DNA of 64,000 nt from Limnohabitans kasalickyi (GTDB taxonomy: Bacteria; Pseudomonadota; Gammaproteobacteria; Burkholderiales; Burkholderiaceae_C): positions 1,488,001-1,552,000 of the forward strand of contig OZ248407.1 in NCBI GenBank assembly GCA_965234325.1, written 5' to 3'. Below are positions 8,449 to 17,352 of the stretch, in pieces; within the stretch, counting starts at the first letter, position 1; the number at the start of each line of letters is the position of its first letter. The notes beneath the pieces were generated by a model. It was given only the letters and a program-made list of their open reading frames with translations, made no database searches and was not told where the DNA came from. The position numbers and the translations under genes were made by a program.

Positions 8449-9600
8449 TCACAAACTGCGCGAGATCAGCTCTTTCATGACTTCGCTGGTGCCGCCATAG
8501 ATGCGGGTCACGCGCGAGTCCACAAAGGCGCGAGTGATGGGGTACTCCATCATGTAGCCGTAACCACCATACAGCTGCAGCAACTCGTCGAGCGCTTTGC
8601 CCAGCTCTTCGGTGGCAAAGAGTTTGGCCATCGCGCCTTCTTGCACGGTGAGCTTGCGGCGCAGGTGTTCGGCCAGGTACTGGTCCACCATCATGCGCAC
8701 GGCGGTGGTGCGGACTTTGATCTCGGCCAGCTTGAAGCGGGTGTTCTGAAAATCAAACAGCGGCTTGCCAAAGACCACGCGCTCCTTGGTGTAGCGCACG
8801 GTCTCGTCAAACATGGCTTCCATCTTGGCAGCTGCGCCCAGCGCAATCACAAAACGCTCTTGCGCCAGCTCTTGCATCAGGTAGGCAAAGCCCTTGTTTT
8901 CTTCGCCCAAGATGTTGGTGACGGGCACGCGCACATCTTCAAAAAACAGCTCGGCGGTGTCGGCCGCTTCCTGGCCCATTTTTTCGAGCTTGCGGCCTTT
9001 GCGAAAACCGGCGCGGTCGGCCTCGACCAAGATCAGCGACACGCCCTTGGCACCCAGCTCGGGCTCGGTCTTGGCCACCACCACGACCAGGTCGCAATTC
9101 AGGCCGTTCGAGATAAAGGTCTTGGCACCGTTGATGACGTACTCATCGCCCTCGCGGCGGGCCGTGGTGCGGATGGCTTTGAGGTCGCTGCCCGCGCCGG
9201 GCTCGCTCATGGCAATGGCCAGAATCACCTCGCCCGTGGCGCATTGGGGGAGCCACTGGGCTTTTTGTTCTGGCGTGCCCAGTCGCTCGATGTAGGGTGC
9301 CACCACATCGGAATGCAGACCAAAGCCCAAGCCGCTCACGCCAGAGCGGCCAATCTCTTCCACGATCACGGCCGCGTGGCCAAAATCACCACCACCCCCA
9401 CCCCACTCGGGGTCCATGGTGGCGCACAGCAGGCCTTCACGCCCAGCCTTGAGCCAGGTTTCACGATCGACCTTGCCGTCTTTGTCCCACTGGGCTTGGC
9501 GGGGTTTGCATTCCCGCTCTAAAAAGCGGCGCACGGTGGTGCGCAGCATCTCGTGGTCATCACGGAACACGCTGCGAGGGAAAGTCAGGATGCTGTCCAT
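8449..9600 (-). CDS. acyl-CoA dehydrogenase
   Basis: 383 residues, full-length acyl-CoA dehydrogenase. FAD/substrate signature IAMSEPGAGSDLKAIRT in the middle domain; C-terminal signature ends RIYGGTSEVMKE, so the Glu of the canonical YEGTS motif is Gly. That is seen in members whose catalytic Glu sits on another helix (isovaleryl/long-chain type; a Glu in the QERFVIALG stretch is the obvious candidate). Ends 46 bases before the ligase start. Weak ribosome site; translation may be coupled to the SDR gene ending at 9608. Confidence 0.93.
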   Translation of the reverse strand: MDSILTFPRSVFRDDHEMLRTTVRRFLERECKPRQAQWDKDGKVDRETWLKAGREGLLCATMDPEWGGGGGDFGHAAVIVEEIGRSGVSGLGFGLHSDVVAPYIERLGTPEQKAQWLPQCATGEVILAIAMSEPGAGSDLKAIRTTARREGDEYVINGAKTFISNGLNCDLVVVVAKTEPELGAKGVSLILVEADRAGFRKGRKLEKMGQEAADTAELFFEDVRVPVTNILGEENKGFAYLMQELAQERFVIALGAAAKMEAMFDETVRYTKERVVFGKPLFDFQNTRFKLAEIKVRTTAVRMMVDQYLAEHLRRKLTVQEGAMAKLFATEELGKALDELLQLYGGYGYMMEYPITRAFVDSRVTRIYGGTSEVMKELISRSL

Positions 9601-9607
9601 ACGCGCT

Positions 9608-10435
9608 TCAAGGACGACCGCCGCCGCAGACCAACACTTGGCCGCTGACGTAGTTGGACTCGGGGATGCAGAACATGTACACCGCGCCCGCCGCCTCTTC
9701 AGGTGTGCCGCCCCGACCCAGCGGAATGGTGGACTCGGCGGCCTTCAAACGGTCCGGCTGCACGCCGACTGCAATAGTGCGGCCCTGAATCTCCACGCTG
9801 GCATCGCCTGCAGTCAGTGGTTGCGTCAGGCGCGTCATGATCAGACCAAAGGCCACGCTGTTGACGTTGACCTTGTAGCGGCCCCACTCTTTAGCCATGG
9901 CTTTGGTCAAACCGTTGATGCCGGCCTTGGCCGCTGCGTAGTTGGCTTGGCCAGCGTTGCCGTACACGCCCGACGTGGACGAGATGTTGACCACCTTGCG
10001 GTGCTTGGATATGCCCGCTTCGGCCTCTTTCTTGGCCGCTTCTCGGATGAAGCCAGAGGCAGCGCGCAAGATGCGAAAGGGTGCCGTCATGTGCACGGCC
10101 AGCATGGCATCCCACTGCTCGTCGCTCATCTTTTGCAGCACGTTGTCCCAGGTGTACCCGGCGTTGTTGACGATGATGTCGATGCCGCCAAAAGCGTCGA
10201 GCGCAGTCTTGACAAAGCGGTCGCCAAAGTCGGTGTCGGTCACGCTGCCAATACAGGCCACGGCCTGGCCGCCGCTGGCGATGATGTCGGCCACGGTCTG
10301 CTCGGCAGGGGCTTGGTCGAGGTCGTTGATGACGACGCGGGCGCCTTCGCTGGCGAGCTTTAGCGCGATTTCGCGGCCGATGCCGCGACCAGAGCCAGAC
10401 ACCAACGCCACTTGGCCTTCGAGTTTGCGGGTCAT
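9608..10435 (-). CDS. SDR-family oxidoreductase
   Basis: 275-residue short-chain dehydrogenase. Cofactor motif VSGSGRGIGREIAL near the N-terminus, NNAG motif, and catalytic Ser/Tyr/Lys in the segment STSGVYGNAGQANYAAAKAG. Expected role: NAD(P)-dependent oxidation of a hydroxyacyl-CoA or ring hydroxyl in the same pathway. Start at 10435 is supported by AAGGA seven bases upstream; an upstream ATG at 10453 has no ribosome site. A loop insertion around residues 190-215 (PLTAGDASVEIQGRTIAV) is unusual for the family. Confidence 0.9.
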   Translation of the reverse strand: MTRKLEGQVALVSGSGRGIGREIALKLASEGARVVINDLDQAPAEQTVADIIASGGQAVACIGSVTDTDFGDRFVKTALDAFGGIDIIVNNAGYTWDNVLQKMSDEQWDAMLAVHMTAPFRILRAASGFIREAAKKEAEAGISKHRKVVNISSTSGVYGNAGQANYAAAKAGINGLTKAMAKEWGRYKVNVNSVAFGLIMTRLTQPLTAGDASVEIQGRTIAVGVQPDRLKAAESTIPLGRGGTPEEAAGAVYMFCIPESNYVSGQVLVCGGGRP

Positions 10436-10471
10436 GGGTAAATCCTTTGACATGTATGTTTGAAATGGGGT

Positions 10472-10891
10472 TCAGGCAAGCGCCACCACAGCGTCGCCGG
10501 CCAGCTTGATCTGGCCTTCAGCATTGACCGTGGTCAGCAACAAGCGCACACGGCGCTCTCCATCGACCTCGAATTTTTCGGTCACTTCGCCCGTGCACGT
10601 GATGTTTTCGTGCACTTGGGTCATCGCAGCAAAGCGCACGTTGTAGTCGCGGATCGCTGTCTGCGGCACCCAGTTGGTGAGCAAGCGCGCCAGCCAGCCC
10701 ATGGACAACATGCCGTGCGCGATCACGTCGGGCAGGCCTGCGATGCGGGCAAAGTCGGTGTCCACGTGGATGGGGTTGTGATCACCCGATGCACCACAGT
10801 AAAGCGCCAGCGTGAGGCGTGAGACTGGGGGCAACGCCAACACGGGAATGGCGTCGCCGACTTGAAGGGTGTCAAAGCTAGGGAGGGTCAT
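10472..10891 (-). CDS. MaoC-like hydratase, hotdog fold
   Basis: 139-residue single hotdog domain of the MaoC type. It contains the catalytic hydratase segment GDHNPIHVDTDFARIAGLPDVIAHG, where Asp and His of the D-x-N-P-x-H pattern are the expected catalytic pair. Start at 10891 has AAGGA at good distance. The preceding gene (10902-11345) encodes a related N-terminal-type hotdog domain; two-protein enoyl-CoA hydratases of this make-up (ChsH1/ChsH2 style) act on bulky acyl-CoAs. Hydration of the enoyl-CoA made by the dehydrogenases is the likely role. Confidence 0.9.
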   Translation of the reverse strand: MTLPSFDTLQVGDAIPVLALPPVSRLTLALYCGASGDHNPIHVDTDFARIAGLPDVIAHGMLSMGWLARLLTNWVPQTAIRDYNVRFAAMTQVHENITCTGEVTEKFEVDGERRVRLLLTTVNAEGQIKLAGDAVVALA

Positions 10892-10901
10892 TTGAGTTTC
10901 C

Positions 10902-11345
10902 TTATCCATGGCGCAAAACGCTCACGGTGCGTAGTTCGGCCACAGGCTCGCCATGTTGGTTGGTCACGCGGGTTTTGCGCACGACAAATTCGAGTGCCCC
11001 GCCTTTTTTGTCGTAGATGTCTTCGATGCGCTGCTCAAAACGCAACACATCACCCGCATAGGCCATGCGGTGGTAGGTAAAGCCCTGCTCGCCGTGCAGC
11101 AGCTTGCGGTAGTCCATGCCCAACAGGTTGCGGATCGCGGCTGGGTCAGGCGACTCCATTTCCAAGCAAAACAAAAATGTGGGCGGTACAGGCAAGGCTG
11201 GGTACCCAGCGGCACGCGCTGTGGCGTCGTCGGTATAGACCGGGTCGGTCTGGCCGGTGGCCTTGGCGAAAAATCGCAAACGACCTTTTTCCACCAAGAC
11301 CTCAAAAATAGGCATGGTGTGCCCGATGTATTTTTTGTCAATCAT
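10902..11345 (-). CDS. MaoC-type N-terminal dehydratase domain protein
   Basis: 147-residue hotdog protein of the FAS1-like/MaoC N-terminal dehydratase group. The segment TGQTDPVYTDDATARAAGYPALPVPPTF is the degenerate counterpart of the MaoC active site: the His of the N-P-x-H pattern is replaced (DPVYTD), which is normal for the substrate-binding half of heteromeric hydratases. AAAGGG ribosome site before the ATG at 11345. It lies 10 bases ahead of the catalytic MaoC gene and likely forms a heteromer with it. Confidence 0.88.
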   Translation of the reverse strand: MIDKKYIGHTMPIFEVLVEKGRLRFFAKATGQTDPVYTDDATARAAGYPALPVPPTFLFCLEMESPDPAAIRNLLGMDYRKLLHGEQGFTYHRMAYAGDVLRFEQRIEDIYDKKGGALEFVVRKTRVTNQHGEPVAELRTVSVLRHG

Positions 11346-11355
11346 GGATACCCTT

Positions 11356-12549
11356 TCAAACCGCTTGGTACAAGGTCACCACGCACGCACCACCCAACCC
11401 CAAGTTGTGCTGCAAAGCCAATCGGGCGCCTTCCACTTGACGTTGATCAGCTTGGCCTCGCAACTGCCACACCAACTCAGCACATTGCGCCAAGCCCGTC
11501 GCCCCTAAAGGATGACCTTTGGACAGCAGGCCACCGGAAGGGTTGGTGACCACACGACCACCGTAGGTGTTGTCACCTTCCAAAATGAATTTTTCGGCCG
11601 TCCCTTCAGGTGTGAGCCCCAAGGCTTCATAGGTGATGAGTTCGTTGGCGGTGAAGCAATCGTGCAGTTCCACCACGTCCAGCGCGTCGGGGCCAATGCC
11701 TGCGGCTTCATACACCTGCTTGGCAGCAGCGGCAGTCATGTCGTAGCCCACCACGCGGCGCATGTCGTTGGTCTCGAAGGTGCTGGGGGTGTCGGTCGTC
11801 ATGGCTTGCGCGGCAATGACCACACGCATGTCGAGCTTGTGCTTCTTGGCGAAGTCTGCCGAACACACCACGGCCGCCGCGGCACCGCACGTGGGAGGGC
11901 AGCACTGGTAACGCGTCAAGGGGTCAAACACACTGGGCGACGCCATGACTTCATCCAGCGTCAAGGTTTGGCGAAACACCGCCAGGGGGTTGCGTGCGGC
12001 GTGTTGGCGCGCCTTGACCGAGATGCGGCCAAACGTGTCACGGCGAATGCCGTATTGCCCCATGTAGTCGCGCCCTGCACCACCAAAAAATTGCGCGGCA
12101 CGCGGCACATCGCTTTGGTAGCCCTGATGCGTGTTCATCACATCGGCAAAGCGCTGCATGGGTGATGGACGGTCGTCATACGCACCCTTCAAGGCACCCG
12201 GCACCATTTGGTCAAAGCCCAAAGCAATGGCGCACTCGACCATGCCACTCTCCACCGCTTGTCGTGCCAAGAACAAAGCGCTAGAGCCACTGGAACAGTT
12301 GTTGTTAACGTTGAAAACAGGAATGCCGCTCAAACCCACGCCATAAATCGCCGCTTGGCCAGAGGTGGAGTCGCCGTACACATAGCCCACATAGGCTTGC
12401 TGAACATGCTCATAACCAACGCCCGCATCGTCGAGTGCCAACTTGGCGGCGCGAGCGCCCATGACGGTGTAGGGATCACTGGCACCGGGCTTGGTGAACG
12501 GAATCATCCCGACGCCCACCACGTGAACAGCTCTTTGCATGCGGGTCAT
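11356..12549 (-). CDS. SCP-X-type thiolase (acetyl-CoA acyltransferase)
   Basis: 397-residue thiolase with a complete catalytic set: nucleophile Cys85 in NNNCSSGSS, His296 in ELHDCFT, His346 in GHPLGATG and Cys389 in GLGGAC. It should perform thiolytic release of acetyl- or propionyl-CoA. The start at 12549 follows an AGGAG site; a longer frame to 12612 is unsupported. It contrasts with the paralogue at 3312, which has lost the Cys. The operon therefore holds one true thiolase and one probable aldolase. Confidence 0.94.
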   Translation of the reverse strand: MTRMQRAVHVVGVGMIPFTKPGASDPYTVMGARAAKLALDDAGVGYEHVQQAYVGYVYGDSTSGQAAIYGVGLSGIPVFNVNNNCSSGSSALFLARQAVESGMVECAIALGFDQMVPGALKGAYDDRPSPMQRFADVMNTHQGYQSDVPRAAQFFGGAGRDYMGQYGIRRDTFGRISVKARQHAARNPLAVFRQTLTLDEVMASPSVFDPLTRYQCCPPTCGAAAAVVCSADFAKKHKLDMRVVIAAQAMTTDTPSTFETNDMRRVVGYDMTAAAAKQVYEAAGIGPDALDVVELHDCFTANELITYEALGLTPEGTAEKFILEGDNTYGGRVVTNPSGGLLSKGHPLGATGLAQCAELVWQLRGQADQRQVEGARLALQHNLGLGGACVVTLYQAV

Positions 12550-12646
12550 TTGTGCTCCTGAAAATTGTGTTGCGTTGACGGTCAGTTTGAAACTGAAACC
12601 ATGCAAACTCAATCACCGATCACACCAAAATGATTGGCAAAAAAGA

Positions 12647-13660
12647 TCAGAAATGCGTTTGACGGTATGCCCCCGGGGAAACCCCAGTCCACGCTTTGAA
12701 GGCCCGATGGAAGGTGCTGGCCTCAGAAAATCCAAGGCGATTGGCAATGTCGAGCAAGGTCAATTCGGGCCGCCCCAAATACTCAATCGCCACGTCACGA
12801 CGCAAGTCATCTTTGATGGCTTGATAACCCTGCCCTTCATCACGCAAGCGACGTCGCAAGGTTTGTGGGGTCATGGCCAAGGCGTGTCCTACGTCTTCTA
12901 GCGATGGCAACTCTTGCGCCAAGCTGCGACGCAGCAAGCGACGAATGCGTTCGGTCAAACTGGTCTGGTCGCGGTACTTGATGATCAAGCTCGCAGGCGC
13001 TTGTCGTAAAAACTCCGTCAAGCTTTGTGGCGTTTGCACCACCGGCAAATCCAACCACGAGGCTTCAAATCGAAAGCCCATGGAATCGCGCTCAAAACGC
13101 AATGGCGCTTGAAACAAGCGCCCAGCGTCTGTCTTGTATTGCATATCAGTTTCTGGATAAATCACGTCGAGTAAAGGAATGCGTCTGGCCACCAGCCAAC
13201 AGGCCAAACCGTAACTGTAAAAACCAAACGTGCGTTGGGCATAAGAGAGTTGAGGCGTGAGCGCAACGCGATGTGTCAGTCGTACGGTGGCCACGCCTTG
13301 TGACACTTGCAGACGCGGCACAAAGTCGTCGAGCATGAGGTGATAGAACTGAAAGCCTTCGCTCAAAACCTCACCCAAGGTTCGGCAATGCACCAGCATG
13401 CGCGCTGATTGCACAAAGCTGCCCAGCTTCAACGGACGGCTACACAAGCCCCACAGCTCATCGCGAGTAACGCGACGCAGCACCAGCATCAGGGCCGCAT
13501 ATTGGCCTTGGGTCACGCGTGACAAGGGTGAATCTATCAAGCTGGGTGAGATGCCTGCGCGCTGCAGCAAGCCGTTGATATCCAAACCACGTTGTACAGC
13601 CCCTTGCAAAATCTGCGTCACCTGGGCAATCGCCACGGTGTGGTGGGTGTTAGCAGCCAT
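12647..13660 (-). CDS. AraC-family transcriptional regulator
   Basis: 337 residues. N-terminal ligand-binding domain of the arabinose-binding-type found in OruR/ArgR-like AraC proteins (about 20-210), then two HTH motifs at the C-terminus: MTPQTLRRRLRDEGQGYQ and LLDIANRLGFSEASTFHRAF, ending with AFKAWTGVSPGAYR, the family signature. Encoded within the same-strand train between CoA-transferase and thiolase, so it probably controls this pathway in response to a pathway acid or CoA ester. Only the genomic position supports the target assignment. Confidence 0.92.
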   Translation of the reverse strand: MAANTHHTVAIAQVTQILQGAVQRGLDINGLLQRAGISPSLIDSPLSRVTQGQYAALMLVLRRVTRDELWGLCSRPLKLGSFVQSARMLVHCRTLGEVLSEGFQFYHLMLDDFVPRLQVSQGVATVRLTHRVALTPQLSYAQRTFGFYSYGLACWLVARRIPLLDVIYPETDMQYKTDAGRLFQAPLRFERDSMGFRFEASWLDLPVVQTPQSLTEFLRQAPASLIIKYRDQTSLTERIRRLLRRSLAQELPSLEDVGHALAMTPQTLRRRLRDEGQGYQAIKDDLRRDVAIEYLGRPELTLLDIANRLGFSEASTFHRAFKAWTGVSPGAYRQTHF

Positions 13661-13681
13661 GACGAAATCCGTTCAAACGCG

Positions 13682-14878
13682 TCAAACGACTGTCCCTTGC
13701 GCAAGCAAGGCATCAACCTCATCGTGCGTGTAGCCCGCTTGCAAAAGAATCTCTTGGGTGTGCTGCCCTTGCTTGGGGGATGGGTAACGAATCTCAAAAT
13801 CAAAGCCGGTCATTTGCACGGGGCTGCCAAACTGCACAAAGGGTTGCCCCGCTGCAGTCAGGCCGGGCCGCACCATGCCGCGTGCCACGAAGTGCGGATG
13901 AGACAGGCTTTCTTCCAGCTTGAGCACCGGCGTCACGCAGCAATCTGAACTTGCCAATTTGTCGCGCCAATACGCCCAAGTTTGCGCGCCCATCAGATCG
14001 CTCACTTCTTTGCGCACCCACTGCGACTGCTCGGGCGTGAGGGGGTGATGCAGGGGCTTCAGGTCCGCCCTTTCAATCAGGTCACAAAAGGAATCCCAAA
14101 ACTTTTTCTCTAAAGCGCCCACCGCCACAAAACGGCCATCACGCGTCTTGTACATGGCGTAGCACGGCAATTCACCGGTGAGCTTATCGCCGCCTGCGGG
14201 CTTGGTGTTGCCGCGCAAATTGACACCCGCCAAAGGCACCACCGCATGAGCCAGCACGCCATCGGCAATGGCCACATCCACATGACGCCCTTGGCCGGTG
14301 CGCTGCGCGTCAAACAGGGCGGCCAAGATGCCCATCACCGCGGTCATGGTGCCACCTAACAAATCCGCCACAGGCACGTTAGACAACGCCAAGTCTTGCG
14401 CGGTGCCCATTTGATCGGCCACCCCCGTTAACGCGCAGTAGTTCACATCGTGCCCCGCCGCGTCTTTGTCTGGCCCAGTTTGCCCATAGCCGCTGATGCT
14501 GCAATACACCAGCCGCGGATTAACCGCTTGGATGGCTGCGTAGCCCACGCCAAGGCGTTCCATCACACCCGGCCGAAAACCTTCAATCAAAACATCGGCT
14601 GTCTTGCACAAGCTCAGCAGCAGCGCCACGCCACGGGCTTGTTTGAGGTCGATGCACATCGAGCGTTTGTTGCGGTTCACTAATTGGCGCACCGCCTCGG
14701 CGGCATAGTCGCCAGCACCCGTGTCTTCCACCTTGATCACCTCGGCACCGAGGTCCCCGAGATGCAACCCGCACATGGGGCCGGGAAGCAAGCGCGTGAG
14801 GTCCAACACACGCACGCCATGTAAAGGCGCTTGGTGCGTCACGCCGGCAGCGTGTGAATGGGATGAGTGAGTAGACAT
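13682..14878 (-). CDS. CaiB/BaiF-family CoA-transferase
   Basis: 398 residues. Class III CoA-transferase: N-terminal GVRVLDLTRLLPGPMCGLHLGDLGAEVIKVED segment is diagnostic, followed by NRNKRSMCIDLK and the GYGQTGP loop; the conserved Asp of VADLLGG is the probable acyl-anhydride nucleophile. Relatives include formyl-CoA transferase and alpha-methylacyl-CoA racemase, and the latter is plausible in a branched-chain or steroid-like pathway. Probable first gene of the train. Start taken at 14878; no clear ribosome site is seen, and a perfect palindrome lies just upstream (14884-14902). Confidence 0.88.
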   Translation of the reverse strand: MSTHSSHSHAAGVTHQAPLHGVRVLDLTRLLPGPMCGLHLGDLGAEVIKVEDTGAGDYAAEAVRQLVNRNKRSMCIDLKQARGVALLLSLCKTADVLIEGFRPGVMERLGVGYAAIQAVNPRLVYCSISGYGQTGPDKDAAGHDVNYCALTGVADQMGTAQDLALSNVPVADLLGGTMTAVMGILAALFDAQRTGQGRHVDVAIADGVLAHAVVPLAGVNLRGNTKPAGGDKLTGELPCYAMYKTRDGRFVAVGALEKKFWDSFCDLIERADLKPLHHPLTPEQSQWVRKEVSDLMGAQTWAYWRDKLASSDCCVTPVLKLEESLSHPHFVARGMVRPGLTAAGQPFVQFGSPVQMTGFDFEIRYPSPKQGQHTQEILLQAGYTHDEVDALLAQGTVV

Positions 14879-14883
14879 AGAAA

Positions 14884-14902
14884 TCAATTGTCTGACAATT
14901 GA
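14884..14902. promoter_or_regulatory. perfect 19-bp palindrome, operator candidate
   Basis: TCAATTGTCTGACAATTGA is a perfect dyad with 9-base arms around one central base, six bases upstream of the CoA-transferase start. Its TTGTCTGACAA core resembles binding sites of GntR/FCD-type repressors, but AraC and other regulators cannot be excluded. Position directly before the first gene of the catabolic train suggests it controls the entire operon. Confidence 0.6.
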
Positions 14903-14977
14903 ATTTTCATCGACGCTATGAAAACCCTTAATTCGCAACGATCACCGAATCACTTCAAACCAAACCGTCCATGAGCA

Positions 14978-15005
14978 ACAAAAAAGGGAGCCTAACGGCT
15001 CCCTT
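14978..15005 (-). terminator. rho-independent terminator of the pmd operon
   Basis: Stem AAGGGAGCC / GGCTCCCTT with a 4-base loop, followed on the minus strand by a run of six T. It starts 45 bases after the ligC stop codon and separates the protocatechuate operon from the downstream CoA operon, which must have its own promoter in the gap 14879-14977. Confidence 0.85.
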
Positions 15006-15049
15006 CGATACGCAGCATGCCTCGCAAAAAAGCGACGCTTAGCTCGGTA

Positions 15050-16006
15050 TCACGCGTTGAGTTGCAACTCCAACTCGTGCAGTACCTTGTAACAAGGCAG
15101 CACTTGCGCAACGCTAGAGTTAGGTTCGCGGCCCTCTTTGATCGCAGCGAAAAATTCACGGTCCTGCAACTCGATGCCGTTCATCGAGACGGCCACTTTG
15201 GACACGTCGATCTGCTCTTCCTTGCCGGTGTACAAATCGTCGTAACGGGCCAGGTAAGTACCGGTGTCGCCGATGTAGCGGAAGTAGGTACCCAAGGGGC
15301 CGTCGTTGTTGAACGACAAACTCAAGGTACAAATCGCACCGTTGGCAGCTTGCAGCTGGATGCTCATGTCCATGGCGATGCCGAGTGCGGGATGAATGGG
15401 TCCCTGAACTGCATTGGCTTTGACGATCGGGCTGCCCGCTTGATAAGCGAACAAGTCCACGGTGTGGGCGGCGTGGTGCCACAGCAAGTGGTCGGTCCAG
15501 CTGCGGGCTTGGCCCAAGGCGTTCATGTTGGTGCGGCGGAAGAAGTAGGTTTGCACATCCATTTGCTGGATGTTGAATTCGCCGGCTTTGATTTTGTGGT
15601 GCACCCACTGGTGGCTGGGGTTGAAGCGACGGGTGTGACCGCACATCGCGACCAGGCCTTTTTCTTGGGCCACACGCACGACTTCGTCGGCATCTTTCCA
15701 GCTGTCAGCCAACGGAATTTCCACTTGCACGTGCTTGCCGGCTTTTAAGCAAGCCAAGCTTTGTGCGGCGTGCATTTGGGTGGGCGTGCACAAAATGACG
15801 GCGTCGACTTCGGGTAAAGCCAAGCTGTCCGCCAAGTCGGTGGTGACGTGCTGGATGCCGTATTTGTCTGCAACTTCTTTTGTTTTTTCGAATTCGCGGC
15901 CGATCAGGGATACGACTTCTACACCGTCGATATTTTTAATGCCGTCCAAGTGTTTGATGCCAAAGGCACCTGCGCCGGCTAGGGCGACTTTGATGGTTTT
16001 GCTCAT
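15050..16006 (-). CDS. ligC: 4-carboxy-2-hydroxymuconate-6-semialdehyde dehydrogenase
   Basis: 318-residue Gfo/Idh/MocA-type oxidoreductase. Nucleotide-binding motif ALAGAGAFG at 8-16, EIPLADSW (the EKP-like dinucleotide-fold motif) and the hallmark HTRRFNPSHQWVHHK and NALGQARSWTDHLLWHHAAHTVD segments, characteristic of LigC/PmdC. It oxidises the hemiacetal of the ring-cleavage product to 2-pyrone-4,6-dicarboxylate with NADP. GAGG ribosome site before the ATG at 16006. Last gene of the operon, directly after ligB, consistent with pathway order LigAB then LigC then LigI. Confidence 0.95.
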   Translation of the reverse strand: MSKTIKVALAGAGAFGIKHLDGIKNIDGVEVVSLIGREFEKTKEVADKYGIQHVTTDLADSLALPEVDAVILCTPTQMHAAQSLACLKAGKHVQVEIPLADSWKDADEVVRVAQEKGLVAMCGHTRRFNPSHQWVHHKIKAGEFNIQQMDVQTYFFRRTNMNALGQARSWTDHLLWHHAAHTVDLFAYQAGSPIVKANAVQGPIHPALGIAMDMSIQLQAANGAICTLSLSFNNDGPLGTYFRYIGDTGTYLARYDDLYTGKEEQIDVSKVAVSMNGIELQDREFFAAIKEGREPNSSVAQVLPCYKVLHELELQLNA

Positions 16007-16018
16007 GTTTTTTTCCTC

Positions 16019-16897
16019 TTATGCGTTCTCAAGAATGGCGTGACCCACAGCGGTGTTCGATGCAGGCACATGGTAGAAGCGGTGGGCCAGCTTAGGCGCT
16101 GGGCCGGTGGCTTTGCCGTCTTGGATGTCAGACATTGCACCACGTGCGATGAGCCACATCACCAGCTCAATGCCTTCACTGCCCGCTTCGCGCACGTAGT
16201 CGATGTGCGGCGTGGCCGCACAAGCGACGGGGTCGTTGATCATCTGATCGAGCCAGTTGTTGTCCCACTCGCGGTTGATGAGGCCCGCGCGCGCGCCTTG
16301 CAACTGGTGGCTCATGCCGCCTGTGCCCCAGATGTGCACGTTGATGTCTTCGTCGTAGCTCTCCACCGCTTTGCGAATCGCTTGGCCGAGGTTGAAACAA
16401 CGCTGACCACTGGGCACAGGGTACTGGACCACATTCACCGCAAACGGAATGACGGGGCAAGGCCAAGCGCCTTTGACGGGGTCTTGCTCGCCGCACATCA
16501 ATGACAGCGGCACGGTCAAGCCGTGGTCCACGTCCATCTTGTTGACGATGGTCAAGTCAAAGTCTTGTTGAATCACAGACTGTGCGATGTGCGAGGCCAA
16601 TTCGGGATGGCCTTTGACCACCGGCACGGGGCGTGCACCATAGCCTTCATCGGCGGGGATGTATTCAGCTGCTGTGCCGATGGCAAACGTGGGAATCATG
16701 TCCAAGCTGAAGGCTGTGGCGTGGTCGTTGAAGACCAAGAAAATGACGTCTGGCTTGTTGTCTTTCATCCATTGTTTGGAGAAGTCATAGCCAGCAAAAA
16801 CGGGCTTCCAGTAGTCTTCGTGGGTCTTGCCGAGGTCCAGGGCTGCGCCGATGGCGGGCACATGGGAGGTGTAAACGGATGCGGTGATTTTTGCCAT
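16019..16897 (-). CDS. ligB: protocatechuate 4,5-dioxygenase beta subunit
   Basis: 292-residue class III extradiol dioxygenase catalytic subunit. Fe(II) ligand candidates are His12 (TSHVPA), His59 (FNDHAT) and a Glu near 241-244 (GSEGIELVMW); His197 in GTGGMSHQLQG matches the catalytic His of LigB. Cleaves protocatechuate between C4 and C5 using O2. ATG at 16897 with AAGG seven bases before it, two bases after the ligA stop, so the two subunits are coupled. Confidence 0.96.
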   Translation of the reverse strand: MAKITASVYTSHVPAIGAALDLGKTHEDYWKPVFAGYDFSKQWMKDNKPDVIFLVFNDHATAFSLDMIPTFAIGTAAEYIPADEGYGARPVPVVKGHPELASHIAQSVIQQDFDLTIVNKMDVDHGLTVPLSLMCGEQDPVKGAWPCPVIPFAVNVVQYPVPSGQRCFNLGQAIRKAVESYDEDINVHIWGTGGMSHQLQGARAGLINREWDNNWLDQMINDPVACAATPHIDYVREAGSEGIELVMWLIARGAMSDIQDGKATGPAPKLAHRFYHVPASNTAVGHAILENA

Positions 16898-16899
16898 GT

Positions 16900-17352
16900 T
16901 CAAGCCTTGTTTGCTGCGGCGCTTTGTCCAGCAGCACCTTGGGGTTGGTTCTGCGCTTGCGCACTGCCGTTTTCGCCGATGTAGCGATTGCCTTCAACCG
17001 AGCGACCGCCCTGGATCATCATGTTGCGGTATTCGTCTTCGGTCATGCCGGTCATGGAGCCCGCCATTTGTTGGAAGCTCTTGCCATCGGTCGCGCCGAT
17101 TTTGGCGAGGAAGTAAATGTTGCCGCCCGTGCGCATGCACCAGTTCAAATCGCGTGCCAGCACGGCCTGTTTTTGCTCTTCGGTCATGGCCCACTCGTCG
17201 AGGTAAGCACGCTCGTTGGCTTTGAAACGGGTTCGGTTCTCCGCCTTCATCAGCGACATACAAAACTGGTTGAGCCAGTAACCTTTGCGCGATTGCTCTG
17301 CATCAAAAATGATGGTGCCGGGAACGTCGGTGTAGGGTTTGTCGAGCGCCAT
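16900..17352 (-). CDS. ligA: protocatechuate 4,5-dioxygenase alpha subunit
   Basis: 150 residues, the small LigA-type subunit that caps the LigB active site. Helical protein with the typical sequence MALDKPYTDVPGTIIFDAEQ at the N-terminus and LNWCMRTGGNIYFLAKIGATDG in the middle. The last 20 residues are Ala/Gln/Asn-rich and probably disordered. The start codon overlaps the ligI stop by one base (TAATG), showing translational coupling. Confidence 0.95.
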   Translation of the reverse strand: MALDKPYTDVPGTIIFDAEQSRKGYWLNQFCMSLMKAENRTRFKANERAYLDEWAMTEEQKQAVLARDLNWCMRTGGNIYFLAKIGATDGKSFQQMAGSMTGMTEDEYRNMMIQGGRSVEGNRYIGENGSAQAQNQPQGAAGQSAAANKA

